Shown here: piece after piece, positions 34,768 to 43,504 of the stretch
Layout: the number at the start of each line of letters is the position of its first letter
Numbering within the stretch: the stretch's first letter is position 1
From: JAXHNE01 sp038316995
Lineage (GTDB): Bacteria; Patescibacteriota; Saccharimonadia; Saccharimonadales; JAXHNE01
Assembly (NCBI GenBank): GCA_038316995.1
Contig: JBBQAZ010000001.1
Span: 1-64,000 of the forward strand
Direction: 5' to 3'
DNA: 64,000 bases
Position numbers and translations under genes: made by a program
The notes under the pieces: model-generated
Seen by the model: only the letters and a program-made list of their open reading frames with translations
Database searches by the model: none
Told to the model about the DNA's origin: nothing

Positions 34768-36441
34768 TTACATTTTTTCTATGACTGGAATACCGAGTGT
34801 TTCGAGACCGTCTTTGAGAACATTTGTGTATGCTTCTATGATTTTTAGACGTAGCGCCTCACGTTCATTATCTATAACGCGATTATTTTCATAAAAACGA
34901 TTGAAGGCTTGAGCTAGTTCATACAGATAGGTGCATATATAGTGTGGTAGTCGCTCCTCCGTTGCATGTTCTAACACCTCTTCGTATTCACTGAGTTTGC
35001 GAACCAAGCTGCGTTCACCTGCTTCCAGTTCACCGACTTCTCCTTTGATGGCCGACTTTTTACGTAGAATACTCCTTGCGCGGGCGTAGGCATATTGGAT
35101 ATAGGGTCCCGAGTTGCCCTCCAGGCTCACTGATTCTTGCACATCAAACACGATATCTCCCCCAATTCGGTGTTTCAAAAAGGTGTATTTTAAGGCTGCA
35201 AGGTAAACATCGTGCTGAACTTCTGAATCTGGGAAGGCTTTTTGAACCTCCATGCGGGTTGCGTCCATCAAACTTTGTGCCCCGAACACATTTCCCGTTC
35301 GACTGCTCATCTTACCGGTTGTGAGGCCAAGATGGCCATGCGTTATATGTTCGGTTTTTACCGCTTGCTCTGGCTCAATGTGCCCGAGAGCGGCTAACAT
35401 AACTTTAAAATATTCTTTCTGTTCGCTGCCTGTAATAATGATCGACTTTACTGCATTAGGATAATCACGTTTTTTGAGCTCGATTAGACCTAAATCTTTG
35501 GCTTCATAGGTTGGCAATCCTTGTGAATTCAAGAACACACGGGTATGGAGTCCGTCTTTTTCACCCTTGTAAACAATTGCGCCGTCACTTTCTTCAAACA
35601 CGTTACCGATATTTTCTTTAACGACCTTAGTTCCTATTGGAGCTGTTTCGCTTTCTAGATAATGTCTTTCAAAACTCACTCCTAGTTCGTCGTAAATAGT
35701 ATCAAAGTATTCTAGACTGCGCTTTACACATAAGTCATGGATTTTATTCACACCTTTGTGATCGCGGTCATACACTTGCCTGTTTACTTCTCTTATTTGC
35801 TCTGTTGCTTCTGGATCGGATTCGTAAGCTTCATTACCGTGCGCGTAATATGCACCAAATACTGTCTTAAGACTCTGCATGCCTTCATCAGATTCACTAC
35901 CACTCTTCAGCCCTTCGAGTTTTTCGGGGTCCCAATCAATATCTTTTCCAATTGCCCAAATTGCCTTGGCAATATGCATACCTACGTCTCCGTGATAGCT
36001 AATTGGGTGCATGTTTGCCCCAGACCGCTCAAACAACCGTGCAATCGCACTCGATACGATTGTAGTATAGAGATGTCCAAGGTGAACTGTCTTAAGTGGA
36101 TTAAAGTTACCGAATTCAACCAGTATTTCTTGTCCTGCGTTACTTCTGTGGAGAGAAATCGTGAAGCCTTCTTCTGCCAAAATCGCATCTGAAATAGTGA
36201 CATTAATAAATCCAGGACCTGCCACAGAGACCGACACAACTCCTTCAGTGCTCTTTATTTGTTCAGACAACTTTACTGCAATATCACGGGGGTTTTGATC
36301 TAATTGTTTTGCAAGTTGCAAGGCTACATTACAGGCATAGTCACCAAATTGTTCATCAGGACGCGATAAAACAGGTTCAATATTGACCTTGAACACATCT
36401 TTGCACGCACGCTTTAGTGCATGAATAAGTTTGTCTTGCAT
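34768..36441 (-). CDS. argS: Arginyl-tRNA synthetase
   Basis: 557 residues, the usual length. An N-terminal Add1 domain (FGDYACNVALQLAKQL), the HIGH-type motif HLGHLYTTIVSSAIARLFE, the KMSKS-type KMSSRTGNVFGA, and the anticodon-binding C-domain (IQYAYARARSILRK, HYICTYLYELAQAFNRFYENNRV). It charges tRNA-Arg. TATAAT (36450-36455, extended TGT) ends 8 nt before the ATG, so the message is probably leaderless. Confidence 0.97.
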   Translation of the reverse strand: MQDKLIHALKRACKDVFKVNIEPVLSRPDEQFGDYACNVALQLAKQLDQNPRDIAVKLSEQIKSTEGVVSVSVAGPGFINVTISDAILAEEGFTISLHRSNAGQEILVEFGNFNPLKTVHLGHLYTTIVSSAIARLFERSGANMHPISYHGDVGMHIAKAIWAIGKDIDWDPEKLEGLKSGSESDEGMQSLKTVFGAYYAHGNEAYESDPEATEQIREVNRQVYDRDHKGVNKIHDLCVKRSLEYFDTIYDELGVSFERHYLESETAPIGTKVVKENIGNVFEESDGAIVYKGEKDGLHTRVFLNSQGLPTYEAKDLGLIELKKRDYPNAVKSIIITGSEQKEYFKVMLAALGHIEPEQAVKTEHITHGHLGLTTGKMSSRTGNVFGAQSLMDATRMEVQKAFPDSEVQHDVYLAALKYTFLKHRIGGDIVFDVQESVSLEGNSGPYIQYAYARARSILRKKSAIKGEVGELEAGERSLVRKLSEYEEVLEHATEERLPHYICTYLYELAQAFNRFYENNRVIDNEREALRLKIIEAYTNVLKDGLETLGIPVIEKM

Positions 36442-36462
36442 ATGTAGTTATTATAACAGAGG

Positions 36463-37161
36463 TTATCGTCTGTCTCTAGCAGCATGTGGGCGAGCATACA
36501 TCGCCAAGTTCCAAACCACTCCGTAAGTGCTGGAAAGCAGAATGAAAAAACTTACGGTAGTAACGAATGCGCTCGGGGACGAAGGGTCGATAAACTGATT
36601 ACTGGCGTCAAACAAAATTCCAGCAGGATGCAGAAAAACGTCCCAACTATTCCAGCGCAAAAATCTTCCTAAAAATATTGCAAAACTTGTGACGAACAAC
36701 ACTGCAGCAATAACAAGATGTGCATCCCTGCGACGCACTCGGCGGGCAAGCTCTGCATGAACCAAGTACAAGCTGGCATACCCCGTAAAGAAACCATTTA
36801 CAATAAAGCTCATAAACATCACGACATCATAATAAATATTAACTTCAAAAGTCTGATGAAGGTGAATCAAATCTGTAATAAGATAAAAACTATTTGGTAA
36901 AAACAGTAGCCAGAATATCGTTAGTAACAAATTCTTCCATTCTAACCAAGAGCTTTTGGCCAGCTGATTACGAAGCCATACACTCAAGACCAAAGGCAGA
37001 ACAGCCAAAAGCATATTCCACACTAAAAAGTAATATCGAGGATTCCCTGCGTCTACTGTCCTCGCAATCAACAAAAGCAAGCTACTGAAGTGCGCCAAAA
37101 TAAGAGAAACAACTATCCTCTTTATGTAATTACCACGAAGTTGCAACAACTTCTTTTTCAT
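36463..37161 (-). CDS. DUF1361 multi-pass membrane protein
   Basis: 232 residues with about six membrane helices. Family pattern: YYFLVWNMLLAVLPLVLSV, FWLLFLPNSFYLITDLIHL, YYDVVMFMSFIVNGFFTGYAS and FLGRFLRWNSWDVFLHP. No function is known for DUF1361. ATG 37161 is chosen over a much longer upstream reading because TATAAT (37168-37173, extended TGC) ends 6 nt before it. Divergent from arsR. Confidence 0.85.
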   Translation of the reverse strand: MKKKLLQLRGNYIKRIVVSLILAHFSSLLLLIARTVDAGNPRYYFLVWNMLLAVLPLVLSVWLRNQLAKSSWLEWKNLLLTIFWLLFLPNSFYLITDLIHLHQTFEVNIYYDVVMFMSFIVNGFFTGYASLYLVHAELARRVRRRDAHLVIAAVLFVTSFAIFLGRFLRWNSWDVFLHPAGILFDASNQFIDPSSPSAFVTTVSFFILLSSTYGVVWNLAMYARPHAARDRR

Positions 37162-37201
37162 AAGGCAATTATAGCATCCGAAATAAAGTCTAACTAAAAT
37201 C

Positions 37202-37234
37202 ATATTGACATATTTAAATGTATCAATATATACT
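37202..37234 (+). promoter_or_regulatory. arsR promoter with ArsR-type palindromic operator
   Basis: TTGACA (37205-37210), 18 nt, TATACT (37229-37234), which ends 6 nt before the arsR ATG. The same stretch is an inverted repeat: ATATTGA (37202-37208) and TCAATAT (37223-37229), around a core of ATTTAAAT. It covers the -35 and touches the -10, as expected for autorepression by the encoded ArsR protein. Confidence 0.7.
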
Positions 37235-37240
37235 GCATGC

Positions 37241-37510
37241 ATGTCTGATGCGCAAATTATCACTATTTTAAAAGCCTTATCGGATACAACGCGACTAGAT
37301 ATTGTCCGTTCGCTTGCAAAAAAAGGTTGCGAAACTAGTTGTAACGACGCAAGCACCTGCTCTGACCTAAGCCAGCCAGCGCTAAGTCATCATTTTAAAA
37401 AACTAGTAGATGCTCAGGTTTTAACAGAAAGAAAGAAGGGTAAGCAAAAATACTACTGCATTAACGAGACCGCCCTGCTCCGCGCAGGAATTGATATAAC
37501 AAAACTTTAA
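37241..37510 (+). CDS. ArsR/SmtB-family transcriptional regulator
   Basis: 89 residues, one winged helix-turn-helix. LKALSDTTRLDIVRSLA is the family opening, DLSQPALSHHFKKLVDAQVL is the recognition region and ERKKGKQKYYCI is the wing. The usual ELCVCDL metal motif is absent, but three Cys lie before the recognition helix (GCETSCNDASTCSDL), which could sense oxidants or electrophiles. ATG 37241 is chosen because TATACT ends 6 nt before it. The operator in its own promoter and the adjacent FMN reductase suggest a redox-responsive operon. Confidence 0.88.
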   Translation: MSDAQIITILKALSDTTRLDIVRSLAKKGCETSCNDASTCSDLSQPALSHHFKKLVDAQVLTERKKGKQKYYCINETALLRAGIDITKL

Positions 37511-37523
37511 AACAAGGAAAAAT

Positions 37524-38057
37524 ATGAAATTATTAGTAGTAATTGGAAGTGTAAGAGAAGGACGCGCCGGTGATGCCATTTCCCGTATGGTCACAAATCA
37601 GCTAGAAGAAAGTGGTGCTTCATTTAATGTGGCTGACTTAAAAGAACTTGACTTGCCATTTTTGAATCAAGAAATTGAACCAAGCGATTCTGATAAAAAA
37701 TACGACGATGCGAGAGTGCAAAAATGGTCAAATATGGTGGATGAAGCTGACGCTTTTATATTTGTAACACCAGAATATAATCACGGCCCTCCAGCTTCAC
37801 TTAAAAATGCACTCGATTGGCTCTACCCAGAATGGGAAAACAAGCCTGCTGCAATAGTTGCCTACGGCGGCATGGGCGGTGTTCGCGCAATTGAACAACT
37901 AAAACTAAATATGCTTACTTTGAAACTATTCCCTGTTGCAGATGTTCCAATACCTGGTTTTAAAAATTATATTAGTGATGGAGTGCTCGAAAATGATCGA
38001 GCAGAAAAAAATGTCTTAAGGTCTGTTGAGGCGCTTGCGAACTTCAAGCTTCGCTAA
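37524..38057 (+). CDS. NAD(P)H-dependent FMN reductase
   Basis: 177 residues, a flavodoxin-like fold. IGSVREGRAGDAISRMV is the phosphate loop for FMN, FVTPEYNHGPPASLKNALDW is the family signature, and AYGGMGGVRAIEQL is the second flavin contact. Such enzymes reduce quinones, azo compounds or flavins. It follows arsR after 13 nt with AAGGAA before the ATG, so it is the likely regulated partner. Confidence 0.92.
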   Translation: MKLLVVIGSVREGRAGDAISRMVTNQLEESGASFNVADLKELDLPFLNQEIEPSDSDKKYDDARVQKWSNMVDEADAFIFVTPEYNHGPPASLKNALDWLYPEWENKPAAIVAYGGMGGVRAIEQLKLNMLTLKLFPVADVPIPGFKNYISDGVLENDRAEKNVLRSVEALANFKLR

Positions 38058-38087
38058 AACTACTAGAAGCCGTTATACTGGTGCTTA

Positions 38088-38726
38088 ATGAGCGGAGTAC
38101 TAGACGCGGTTCGTAATATCATACGCAATAGAATGCGGGCAATTGCTCGTGGAGTTAATCAACTGTCTGGCGGAAAAATCACTCCAAACATGGTTACAAT
38201 AACCAGTTTGATTGCGCATATTCCAATTACCTATGCAATAGCTACTGATAAATTATTATTATCGGCGATATTGCTTGTTATTTTTGGCCTTATGGACGCG
38301 CTAGACGGTGAACTTGCGCGGCTTCAGGGCAAAGCATCGGCGGCTGGCATGCTACTCGACGCCAGTACCGACAGAATGAAAGAAGTGCTTATATATATTG
38401 GTGTGGCTTTTACGCTAAGTGTAAATGGCTCGAGTATTTTTGCGACAGAATATTTGGTGTCATTTGTAGTTGCGGCGTGTGGTGGATCGCTATTAGTGAG
38501 CTATGTGAAAGCAAAGGGCGAAACTGCGGTGCGCGACAGCACACTTACTGCAAATGAAATAAACCGACTATTCCAAGACGGGCTCATGCGCTACGAAATA
38601 CGAATGATGGTGATTATTATTGGACTTGTATTTAATGCCTTAGATATAACGATTCTTCTTATAGCAATTCTGGCGTGGCAAACAGCTTTAAAGCGACTAT
38701 TCACTATTCATCGGAGACTTAGCTAA
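38088..38726 (+). CDS. CDP-alcohol phosphatidyltransferase
   Basis: 212 residues with about five or six membrane helices. The complete family motif D-x2-DG-x2-AR-x8-G-x3-D-x3-D is seen in DALDGELARLQG followed by GMLLDASTD. It moves a phosphoalcohol onto or from a CDP-activated lipid. TATACT (38074-38079) ends 8 nt before the ATG. It heads a tightly packed operon with the PHP and CarS-like genes, so a phospholipid head-group or ether/ester-lipid pathway is likely. Confidence 0.9.
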   Translation: MSGVLDAVRNIIRNRMRAIARGVNQLSGGKITPNMVTITSLIAHIPITYAIATDKLLLSAILLVIFGLMDALDGELARLQGKASAAGMLLDASTDRMKEVLIYIGVAFTLSVNGSSIFATEYLVSFVVAACGGSLLVSYVKAKGETAVRDSTLTANEINRLFQDGLMRYEIRMMVIIIGLVFNALDITILLIAILAWQTALKRLFTIHRRLS

Positions 38727-39379
38727 TGTTTAAGGTTGATTTACATACGCACTCCGAAGCCTCGCCCGACGGGGGCATATCGCTTGCAGACTACAAAAAA
38801 ATTCTTGAGAAAAAAACCCTCGACGTCGTGGCTATTACCGATCACAACCGCGTTGCATTTGCACAAGAAGCCCAAAAAGAGCTTGGTGAAAAAATTATAG
38901 TGGGCGAAGAGATTATGACAAGTGATGGCGAGATTATCGGACTATATTTAACTGATTTAGTACCGCCAAATCTGACCGCTACAGCTACGATAAAAGCTAT
39001 AAAAGACCAAGGTGGGCTTGTATATATTCCTCATCCTTTTGAATCAGTCAGAAAAGGTATTCATCCAAAAATTTTAGAGAAGTTGCAGGATCGAATTGAC
39101 ATTATAGAAGTATGTAACGGTAGAGCATTCCTGCAAAATCGGGGCAAGCAAGCGCTTGTCTGGTCACGCATAAACAATATTCCAGGTTCGGCGAGTAGCG
39201 ATGCTCACGGGGTCAAAGGTCTCGGCAAGACGTACTGTGATTTCGAGAAACTACCCACTAAAGAGTCGTTAATTCAGCAACTCAAAACTGCAAAATTAAT
39301 AACTGACAGGCCGTCCGTCCGTGCCCTGCTCTATCCTAAATTTCATCGCACTCGCAAAAAACTAAGAGGCGTAAAATAA
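38726..39379 (+). CDS. PHP-domain phosphoesterase
   Basis: 217 residues. Metal motifs of the PHP fold: KVDLHTHSEASPDGG, VAITDHNRVAFA, GEEIMTSDGEIIG, YIPHPFES and SASSDAHGVKGLG. The substrate is unknown; its position between two CDP-lipid enzymes suggests a phosphate ester in lipid metabolism. Start and stop share one base with both neighbours (TAATG), showing strong translational coupling. Confidence 0.9.
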   Translation: MFKVDLHTHSEASPDGGISLADYKKILEKKTLDVVAITDHNRVAFAQEAQKELGEKIIVGEEIMTSDGEIIGLYLTDLVPPNLTATATIKAIKDQGGLVYIPHPFESVRKGIHPKILEKLQDRIDIIEVCNGRAFLQNRGKQALVWSRINNIPGSASSDAHGVKGLGKTYCDFEKLPTKESLIQQLKTAKLITDRPSVRALLYPKFHRTRKKLRGVK

Positions 39380-39888
39380 TGAGCTGGTTCGCGGCGTTTT
39401 TATTTTTCCTGCCAGCCGGTATCGCCAACACTACTCCGGTATTTGTTAACAAAATACCTACACTAAACAGATGGAAGACACCGCTTGATTTTGGAAAGTC
39501 TTGGAAAGGTGTTCGAATTTTTGGGGAAAATAAAACATGGCGAGGGCTTGTTTGCGGAATGCTCGTTGCGGCTATTACTGGTTGGATTATAGGACAAACT
39601 GCATCATCAGTTATTATGTCTCCGCTAATTGGAGCTGCGCTTGGTGCCGGCGCTTTGATAGGCGATGCGCTTGAAAGCTTCTTAAAAAGGCGACACGGCA
39701 TAGATTCTGGAAAAAAATGGTTCCCTTTTGATCAAACAGATTACATTATCGGAGGATTACTGTTTGTTTTGCCACTTACAAGTCTAACTCTCCAGTTAGT
39801 TCTGCGCATTTTTATACTATATTTTGGACTGCACTTGCTGGTTGCTTTTCTTGCTTTCAAAGTTGGTTTAAAAGACTCCCCTATTTAA
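39379..39888 (+). CDS. CarS-like CDP-archaeol/CDP-diglyceride synthase
   Basis: 169 residues with about four or five membrane helices. The match to the CarS (DUF46) family is in FFLPAGIANTTPVFVNKI, FGENKTWRGLVCG, and GDALESFLKRRHGIDSGKKW followed by PFDQTDYIIGG. These are the conserved loops of archaeal CDP-archaeol synthase and its bacterial relatives, which activate a lipid with CTP. It is third in the operon with a CDP-alcohol phosphotransferase, so the two could make consecutive steps of a lipid pathway. Confidence 0.82.
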   Translation: MSWFAAFLFFLPAGIANTTPVFVNKIPTLNRWKTPLDFGKSWKGVRIFGENKTWRGLVCGMLVAAITGWIIGQTASSVIMSPLIGAALGAGALIGDALESFLKRRHGIDSGKKWFPFDQTDYIIGGLLFVLPLTSLTLQLVLRIFILYFGLHLLVAFLAFKVGLKDSPI

Positions 39889-39909
39889 TCACGTCAAGAT
39901 TTGGCAGTA

Positions 39910-40620
39910 TTACTTTGCCCTAACAAATGCTTCTATTTTCTGCATCTGTTTTAGCTTTTCCTCGCCCAAGGCAAATAGTCTCTCTGTTTGGGAGGGCATT
40001 ACTTTTAGCGCCTGACACTTTTTTTCTAACGTCTCTTCGTCTAATGTAATACATAAATCGCAGGATGAAACTGGAACAATCGGCGGTGAATCAATGTTAA
40101 AAAACATATTGAATTTAGCATCAGCTTCTTTGTTGGCTTCGAATTCTTCTGGAGTCATTACTACGTGATACACCTTGATTCCTCGGGCTTGGCCAATTTT
40201 AGTTGCCCATTTTGAAACTGCCTTATGATCTGGGTGGCCTGTCATCCCATCTGGACCAAAGGTAATAATACTGTCTGGATTACATTCGTCAATACATTGC
40301 TCTATCATCTTGAATCCCTGCTTGTCAGGAACTGCCGTGAGTCCTCCGTCCGGATAATCAAACCAGCAATGTCTTAAAACGCCTAGCTTTTCATATGCAG
40401 CCTCGAGTTCATTAGAGCGTATCTTGCCAAGTCTTGCAGCCGGCCATCTAGCTTCGTCTTGAACTCCTGCTTCCCCGCGGGTGGCTGTCATACACATAAC
40501 CTGTTGACCATTTGCAGCGGCCAGCGCCATGACACCTCCACAAGTAAAAACTTCGTCGTCTGGATGAGCCCAAACACCCAATATAGTCCCAAGTTTTTGA
40601 ACGTGCGAAGCAACGTCCAT
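39910..40620 (-). CDS. PIG-L family deacetylase
   Basis: 236 residues. Zinc motif GVWAHPDDEVFTCGG (His, Asp-Asp) at about residues 16-30 and GHPDHKAVSKW (about 131) with the third His. MTATRGEAG is the usual third block. PIG-L enzymes remove acetyl groups from GlcNAc-linked lipids or thiols. It starts 6 nt after the isomerase stop codon with AGGAAAT before the ATG, so both belong to a sugar-modification operon. Confidence 0.92.
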   Translation of the reverse strand: MDVASHVQKLGTILGVWAHPDDEVFTCGGVMALAAANGQQVMCMTATRGEAGVQDEARWPAARLGKIRSNELEAAYEKLGVLRHCWFDYPDGGLTAVPDKQGFKMIEQCIDECNPDSIITFGPDGMTGHPDHKAVSKWATKIGQARGIKVYHVVMTPEEFEANKEADAKFNMFFNIDSPPIVPVSSCDLCITLDEETLEKKCQALKVMPSQTERLFALGEEKLKQMQKIEAFVRAK

Positions 40621-40626
40621 GATTTC

Positions 40627-41661
40627 CTACTTACCGAGCTCTTGTTTAAATTTCTCTATTAATCCAACTGGGGATGGGTCCAATCCGTTTAGCAGTGCTA
40701 CGTAAATACTCACGAAATCGCCAAAAGCCACAGCCCAAAGTAATTGTTGCAGAATTGTCTCTCCTTGCACATTCACAATCTCAGGTGCTGGTCGTTTACC
40801 CGAAAGAAGTCTCTCGGTCACTTCAAAGCGTTTTTGAATACGCTCGTGTTCTAAATTACTCCGAAGATCAATTATTTTGTACGGCTTTTCTACTGGATGC
40901 GACGTCCAACCCATAAACTCATTGTGGTTAAATTCGGGGTACTGGTTACACCATGCGACGTTTTTAGCGTTCTCGTTAAAGCTAATTTTCCACTTGTAGG
41001 CCGCTGGGAAAAGTTTTGGCCCAGCATAAATTACTGGTGAAGCACCTGCAAGCTCAATTGCTAGTTGCTTGGCCGGATTTTTACTCACTGGCGTATCGGC
41101 TCCCCAGCTTTGCATAGATTGAGCCAAAAATGTGCTCGCATCTGCCATTTCTTTTTCTGCTGATTCTTTATTTATGAGTTGCGCGTGCTCTAAAATAGTG
41201 ACATAAGCTTTTAGGGCATAAAAAACTGCAAACCTAGGCTGCTCAACCTTGGGTATAACTTCATATGGATAGTTTTTTACCCGGGCAAGCTCAATCAACT
41301 TTCCGCCACCGGCAAGTATGACAATTTGGGCCCCTGTATTTTCTGCTGCCGCAAGTGCTGAAACGGTTTCTTCGGTGTTTCCAGAATAACTAGAAGCTAT
41401 AAACAAGGTGTTTTCGTTTACGTAGGCTGGAATTTCATACTCACGAACAATCTCAAATGGCACATGATAATCTGGCCAAGTAGTGCTGAGTAGTCCAGCA
41501 AGCGCTGAACCGCCCATACCTGCCAAAGCGACATTTTTGATTTCTGCGGTTGGTTGCCAATCTAATGAAAACTGATGTGTTAATTGATCTGCTTGGCGTC
41601 CTGCAATACCCAGCGCGTCGCTTCCGTCTTTTTGATGAATATACTTTAAATCGTCAAGCAT
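40627..41661 (-). CDS. Bifunctional phosphoglucose/phosphomannose isomerase
   Basis: 344 residues. Two SIS domains: AGMGGSALAGL, IASSYSGNTEETV and, in the C-terminal half, FNENAKNVAWCNQYPEFNHNEF with the Glu and His typical of the bifunctional PGI/PMI family. It interconverts glucose-6-P, fructose-6-P and mannose-6-P, feeding glycolysis and surface sugars. AGAGAGGA precedes the ATG. Operon with the PIG-L deacetylase. Confidence 0.92.
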   Translation of the reverse strand: MLDDLKYIHQKDGSDALGIAGRQADQLTHQFSLDWQPTAEIKNVALAGMGGSALAGLLSTTWPDYHVPFEIVREYEIPAYVNENTLFIASSYSGNTEETVSALAAAENTGAQIVILAGGGKLIELARVKNYPYEVIPKVEQPRFAVFYALKAYVTILEHAQLINKESAEKEMADASTFLAQSMQSWGADTPVSKNPAKQLAIELAGASPVIYAGPKLFPAAYKWKISFNENAKNVAWCNQYPEFNHNEFMGWTSHPVEKPYKIIDLRSNLEHERIQKRFEVTERLLSGKRPAPEIVNVQGETILQQLLWAVAFGDFVSIYVALLNGLDPSPVGLIEKFKQELGK

Positions 41662-41741
41662 GCAGTCCTCTCTTTAAAATGCTTTTGTTTACGTCAGATA
41701 TTTGCTACTCTTAAACTGTACATCGAATAATCGAAAATGTC

Positions 41742-41757
41742 AGCTCTAGTAAGAGCT
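41742..41757 (+). other. Leader hairpin upstream of the 196-aa gene
   Basis: AGCTCT-AGTA-AGAGCT, a perfect 6-bp stem with a tetraloop, 23 nt before the ATG. A TTGCTA (41702-41707) / 18 nt / AATAAT (41726-41731) pair is a possible promoter, so the hairpin would be near the 5' end of the mRNA. Confidence 0.35.
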
Positions 41758-41780
41758 ATACAACTAAAAAGGGGTGGGAA

Positions 41781-42371
41781 ATGTTTGGTCATACAAGCCA
41801 GAATTCAGATAATCAATCAGAAAATGCGCAAACCTTTGGAGATAATCCAGTTGGACCTGCTCCAACTGCGCCAAGTCTACCAACAATGGGGGGACAAGCT
41901 TCTCCATTTAGTCCAGCACCTACTCAACCGCAAGCAGCGCCACTGACAGATCCAGTTGTGCAGCCGGATCCACAAGTAGTACCTCAATCAGAGGAAGAGC
42001 ACTTTCCACATAATGAAGACACATCGCATATGATGACAGACCATGGTTCACCAGACCCAATAGACAGTAATCAAGACTTTGACAGCGATAGCATGAACGA
42101 CTCTGTATCGAGTCCTACCCTACCATCCGGCGACCTCGTAGATATTAAGCAAAGTGCTTTGCAGCAATTATCTCCACTTGTTTCACACCTTGATCAGTCC
42201 GCAGAAGAAAAATTCCGAACAACTATGATGATGATCCAGGCAACAGACGACCAATCACTCCTAAAGCAAGCTTATGAGTCCGCACAGAAAATAGAGGACG
42301 ACAAAGCTCGTGCTCAAGCATTACTAGACGTTATAAACGAAATAAATTACTTCACCCAACAAGGTAAATAA
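41781..42371 (+). CDS. Hypothetical protein with disordered N-terminus and helical C-terminus (196 aa)
   Basis: Residues 1-115 are rich in Pro, Gln, Ser, Asp and Asn, without hydrophobic stretches. Residues about 118-195 form amphipathic helices (IKQSALQQLSPLVSHLDQ, LLKQAYESAQKIED, ALLDVINEINYF). It is probably a cytosolic scaffold or adaptor; no family recognised. AAAAGGGGTGGG before the ATG is a strong ribosome site. Ends in a clear terminator. Confidence 0.75.
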   Translation: MFGHTSQNSDNQSENAQTFGDNPVGPAPTAPSLPTMGGQASPFSPAPTQPQAAPLTDPVVQPDPQVVPQSEEEHFPHNEDTSHMMTDHGSPDPIDSNQDFDSDSMNDSVSSPTLPSGDLVDIKQSALQQLSPLVSHLDQSAEEKFRTTMMMIQATDDQSLLKQAYESAQKIEDDKARAQALLDVINEINYFTQQGK

Positions 42372-42381
42372 ACTCTCAAAA

Positions 42382-42417
42382 ACTTAAAAAGCCACCTTTT
42401 ACAGTGGCTTTTTAAGT
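42382..42417. terminator. Bidirectional intrinsic terminator
   Basis: A perfect 14-bp stem (ACTTAAAAAGCCAC / GTGGCTTTTTAAGT) with an 8-nt loop lies between two convergent genes (ends at 42371 and 42438). U-runs are present on both strands. Confidence 0.85.
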
Positions 42418-42437
42418 GCTCAGACCTTACTTTATCT

Positions 42438-42809
42438 TTACGATTCTTGTGCGAAACGGTAATTTCGTCGATTACTGATGGCTTCCTGAACTCTTGGAAT
42501 CACCACACTAGTTTGCTTTTGAGCGATGTTTGAAATAAGTTGGTGTGAACTTTTAATTTCCTGCTCCAGTGAGTGTATTCTGTTTTCAAGATTTGTAACT
42601 TGTGTCTTTTGAATCCTGGCACGATCATCAAGTTGCCGGATGAACTGTTGCTGATTTTGTTGAAGATAGTCATGCATATAGCTAATCATTCTATCCCTTG
42701 CACCATCTGCAGCACGCTGAACGTCTTGCCGAGTGGCAATCTGATCTTGTAGCCGTCTACACGTTTGGTCGAGCATTGTTTGCATGTCTTGGCGAGAAAC
42801 TGAACTCAT
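42438..42809 (-). CDS. Coiled-coil hypothetical protein (123 aa)
   Basis: Almost wholly helical, rich in Gln, Arg and Asp, with heptad-like spacing over residues 60-95 (TQVTNLENRIHSLEQEI). No membrane segment. The C-terminus is basic (ISNRRNYRFAQ). AAGGAGGTG 6 nt before the ATG is the best Shine-Dalgarno in the window, suggesting high expression. Unknown family. Confidence 0.75.
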   Translation of the reverse strand: MSSVSRQDMQTMLDQTCRRLQDQIATRQDVQRAADGARDRMISYMHDYLQQNQQQFIRQLDDRARIQKTQVTNLENRIHSLEQEIKSSHQLISNIAQKQTSVVIPRVQEAISNRRNYRFAQES

Positions 42810-42964
42810 ACTACACCTCCTTTTATTATCAAAAAGTTTGTGTTTATGTCTGTTTACTCGACCTCAATGCCTCCGTTTAAGTTGCTCGCATCTCTCAAAT
42901 GCTATTACACTTATTGTAGCATGCAAATATACTGCTAATTGTAATTTTCGTTACAAAAATAATG

Positions 42965-43411
42965 CTAACGGAGTTCTTCAGGACCGCTTGGACCCGTACT
43001 TGGGAGTTCGGTCGTAGGACCACTTGAAGGAATGTTCTCGTTGCTAGCTGATTGACTTGCTCCATTAGAGTTTGTGTTGCTAGATTCTGATTCCACTGGA
43101 TTATCATTGGAATCACCTGGTAGAGTGCCGTCTATCGTAAGATCATTTAAGAAACTACCGGAGTCATCGTCGGATGAATTGTCTTGATTTTTATTGTCGT
43201 TTTCACCCTGCTGAACTGTTGCTGGCTCGTCACTAAAAATAGTTCGGTATACCCAGCGGCCACCAAAAAACAATCCAAGTGCCAAAAGTACAGTTATGAA
43301 TAACGTTGCAATACCAAGTAACCATGCAACACCAACTCGTTGGCGCCTTTCACTGGCATAATATTCATTAATATCGTCGTTTGCAGATTTTCTTCGATTA
43401 AATAGTCCCAT
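42965..43411 (-). CDS. Membrane-anchored Ser/Asn-rich protein ending in an LPSTG motif (148 aa)
   Basis: A charged cytosolic N-terminus (GLFNRRKSANDD), one membrane segment (about 29-52), and an outer low-complexity tail rich in Asn, Ser, Asp and Gly. The last residues contain TELPSTGPSGPEEL, a sortase-like LPxTG sequence, but no following membrane helix, so the classic sorting signal is incomplete. AAGGAGATCT precedes the ATG. Function unknown. Confidence 0.72.
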   Translation of the reverse strand: MGLFNRRKSANDDINEYYASERRQRVGVAWLLGIATLFITVLLALGLFFGGRWVYRTIFSDEPATVQQGENDNKNQDNSSDDDSGSFLNDLTIDGTLPGDSNDNPVESESSNTNSNGASQSASNENIPSSGPTTELPSTGPSGPEELR

Positions 43412-43504
43412 AGATCTCCTTATCTATCGCAGATTATACGATATATTCGCAGATAATACAACACTAGTATCCGCTTAAGCCTATATAGCTGTCTATTTTA
43501 GATC

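Noticed and set aside
42895..43116. 73-aa minus-strand open frame near 43 kb
   Set aside because: It overlaps the end of the LPSTG-protein gene in another frame and has no upstream signals.
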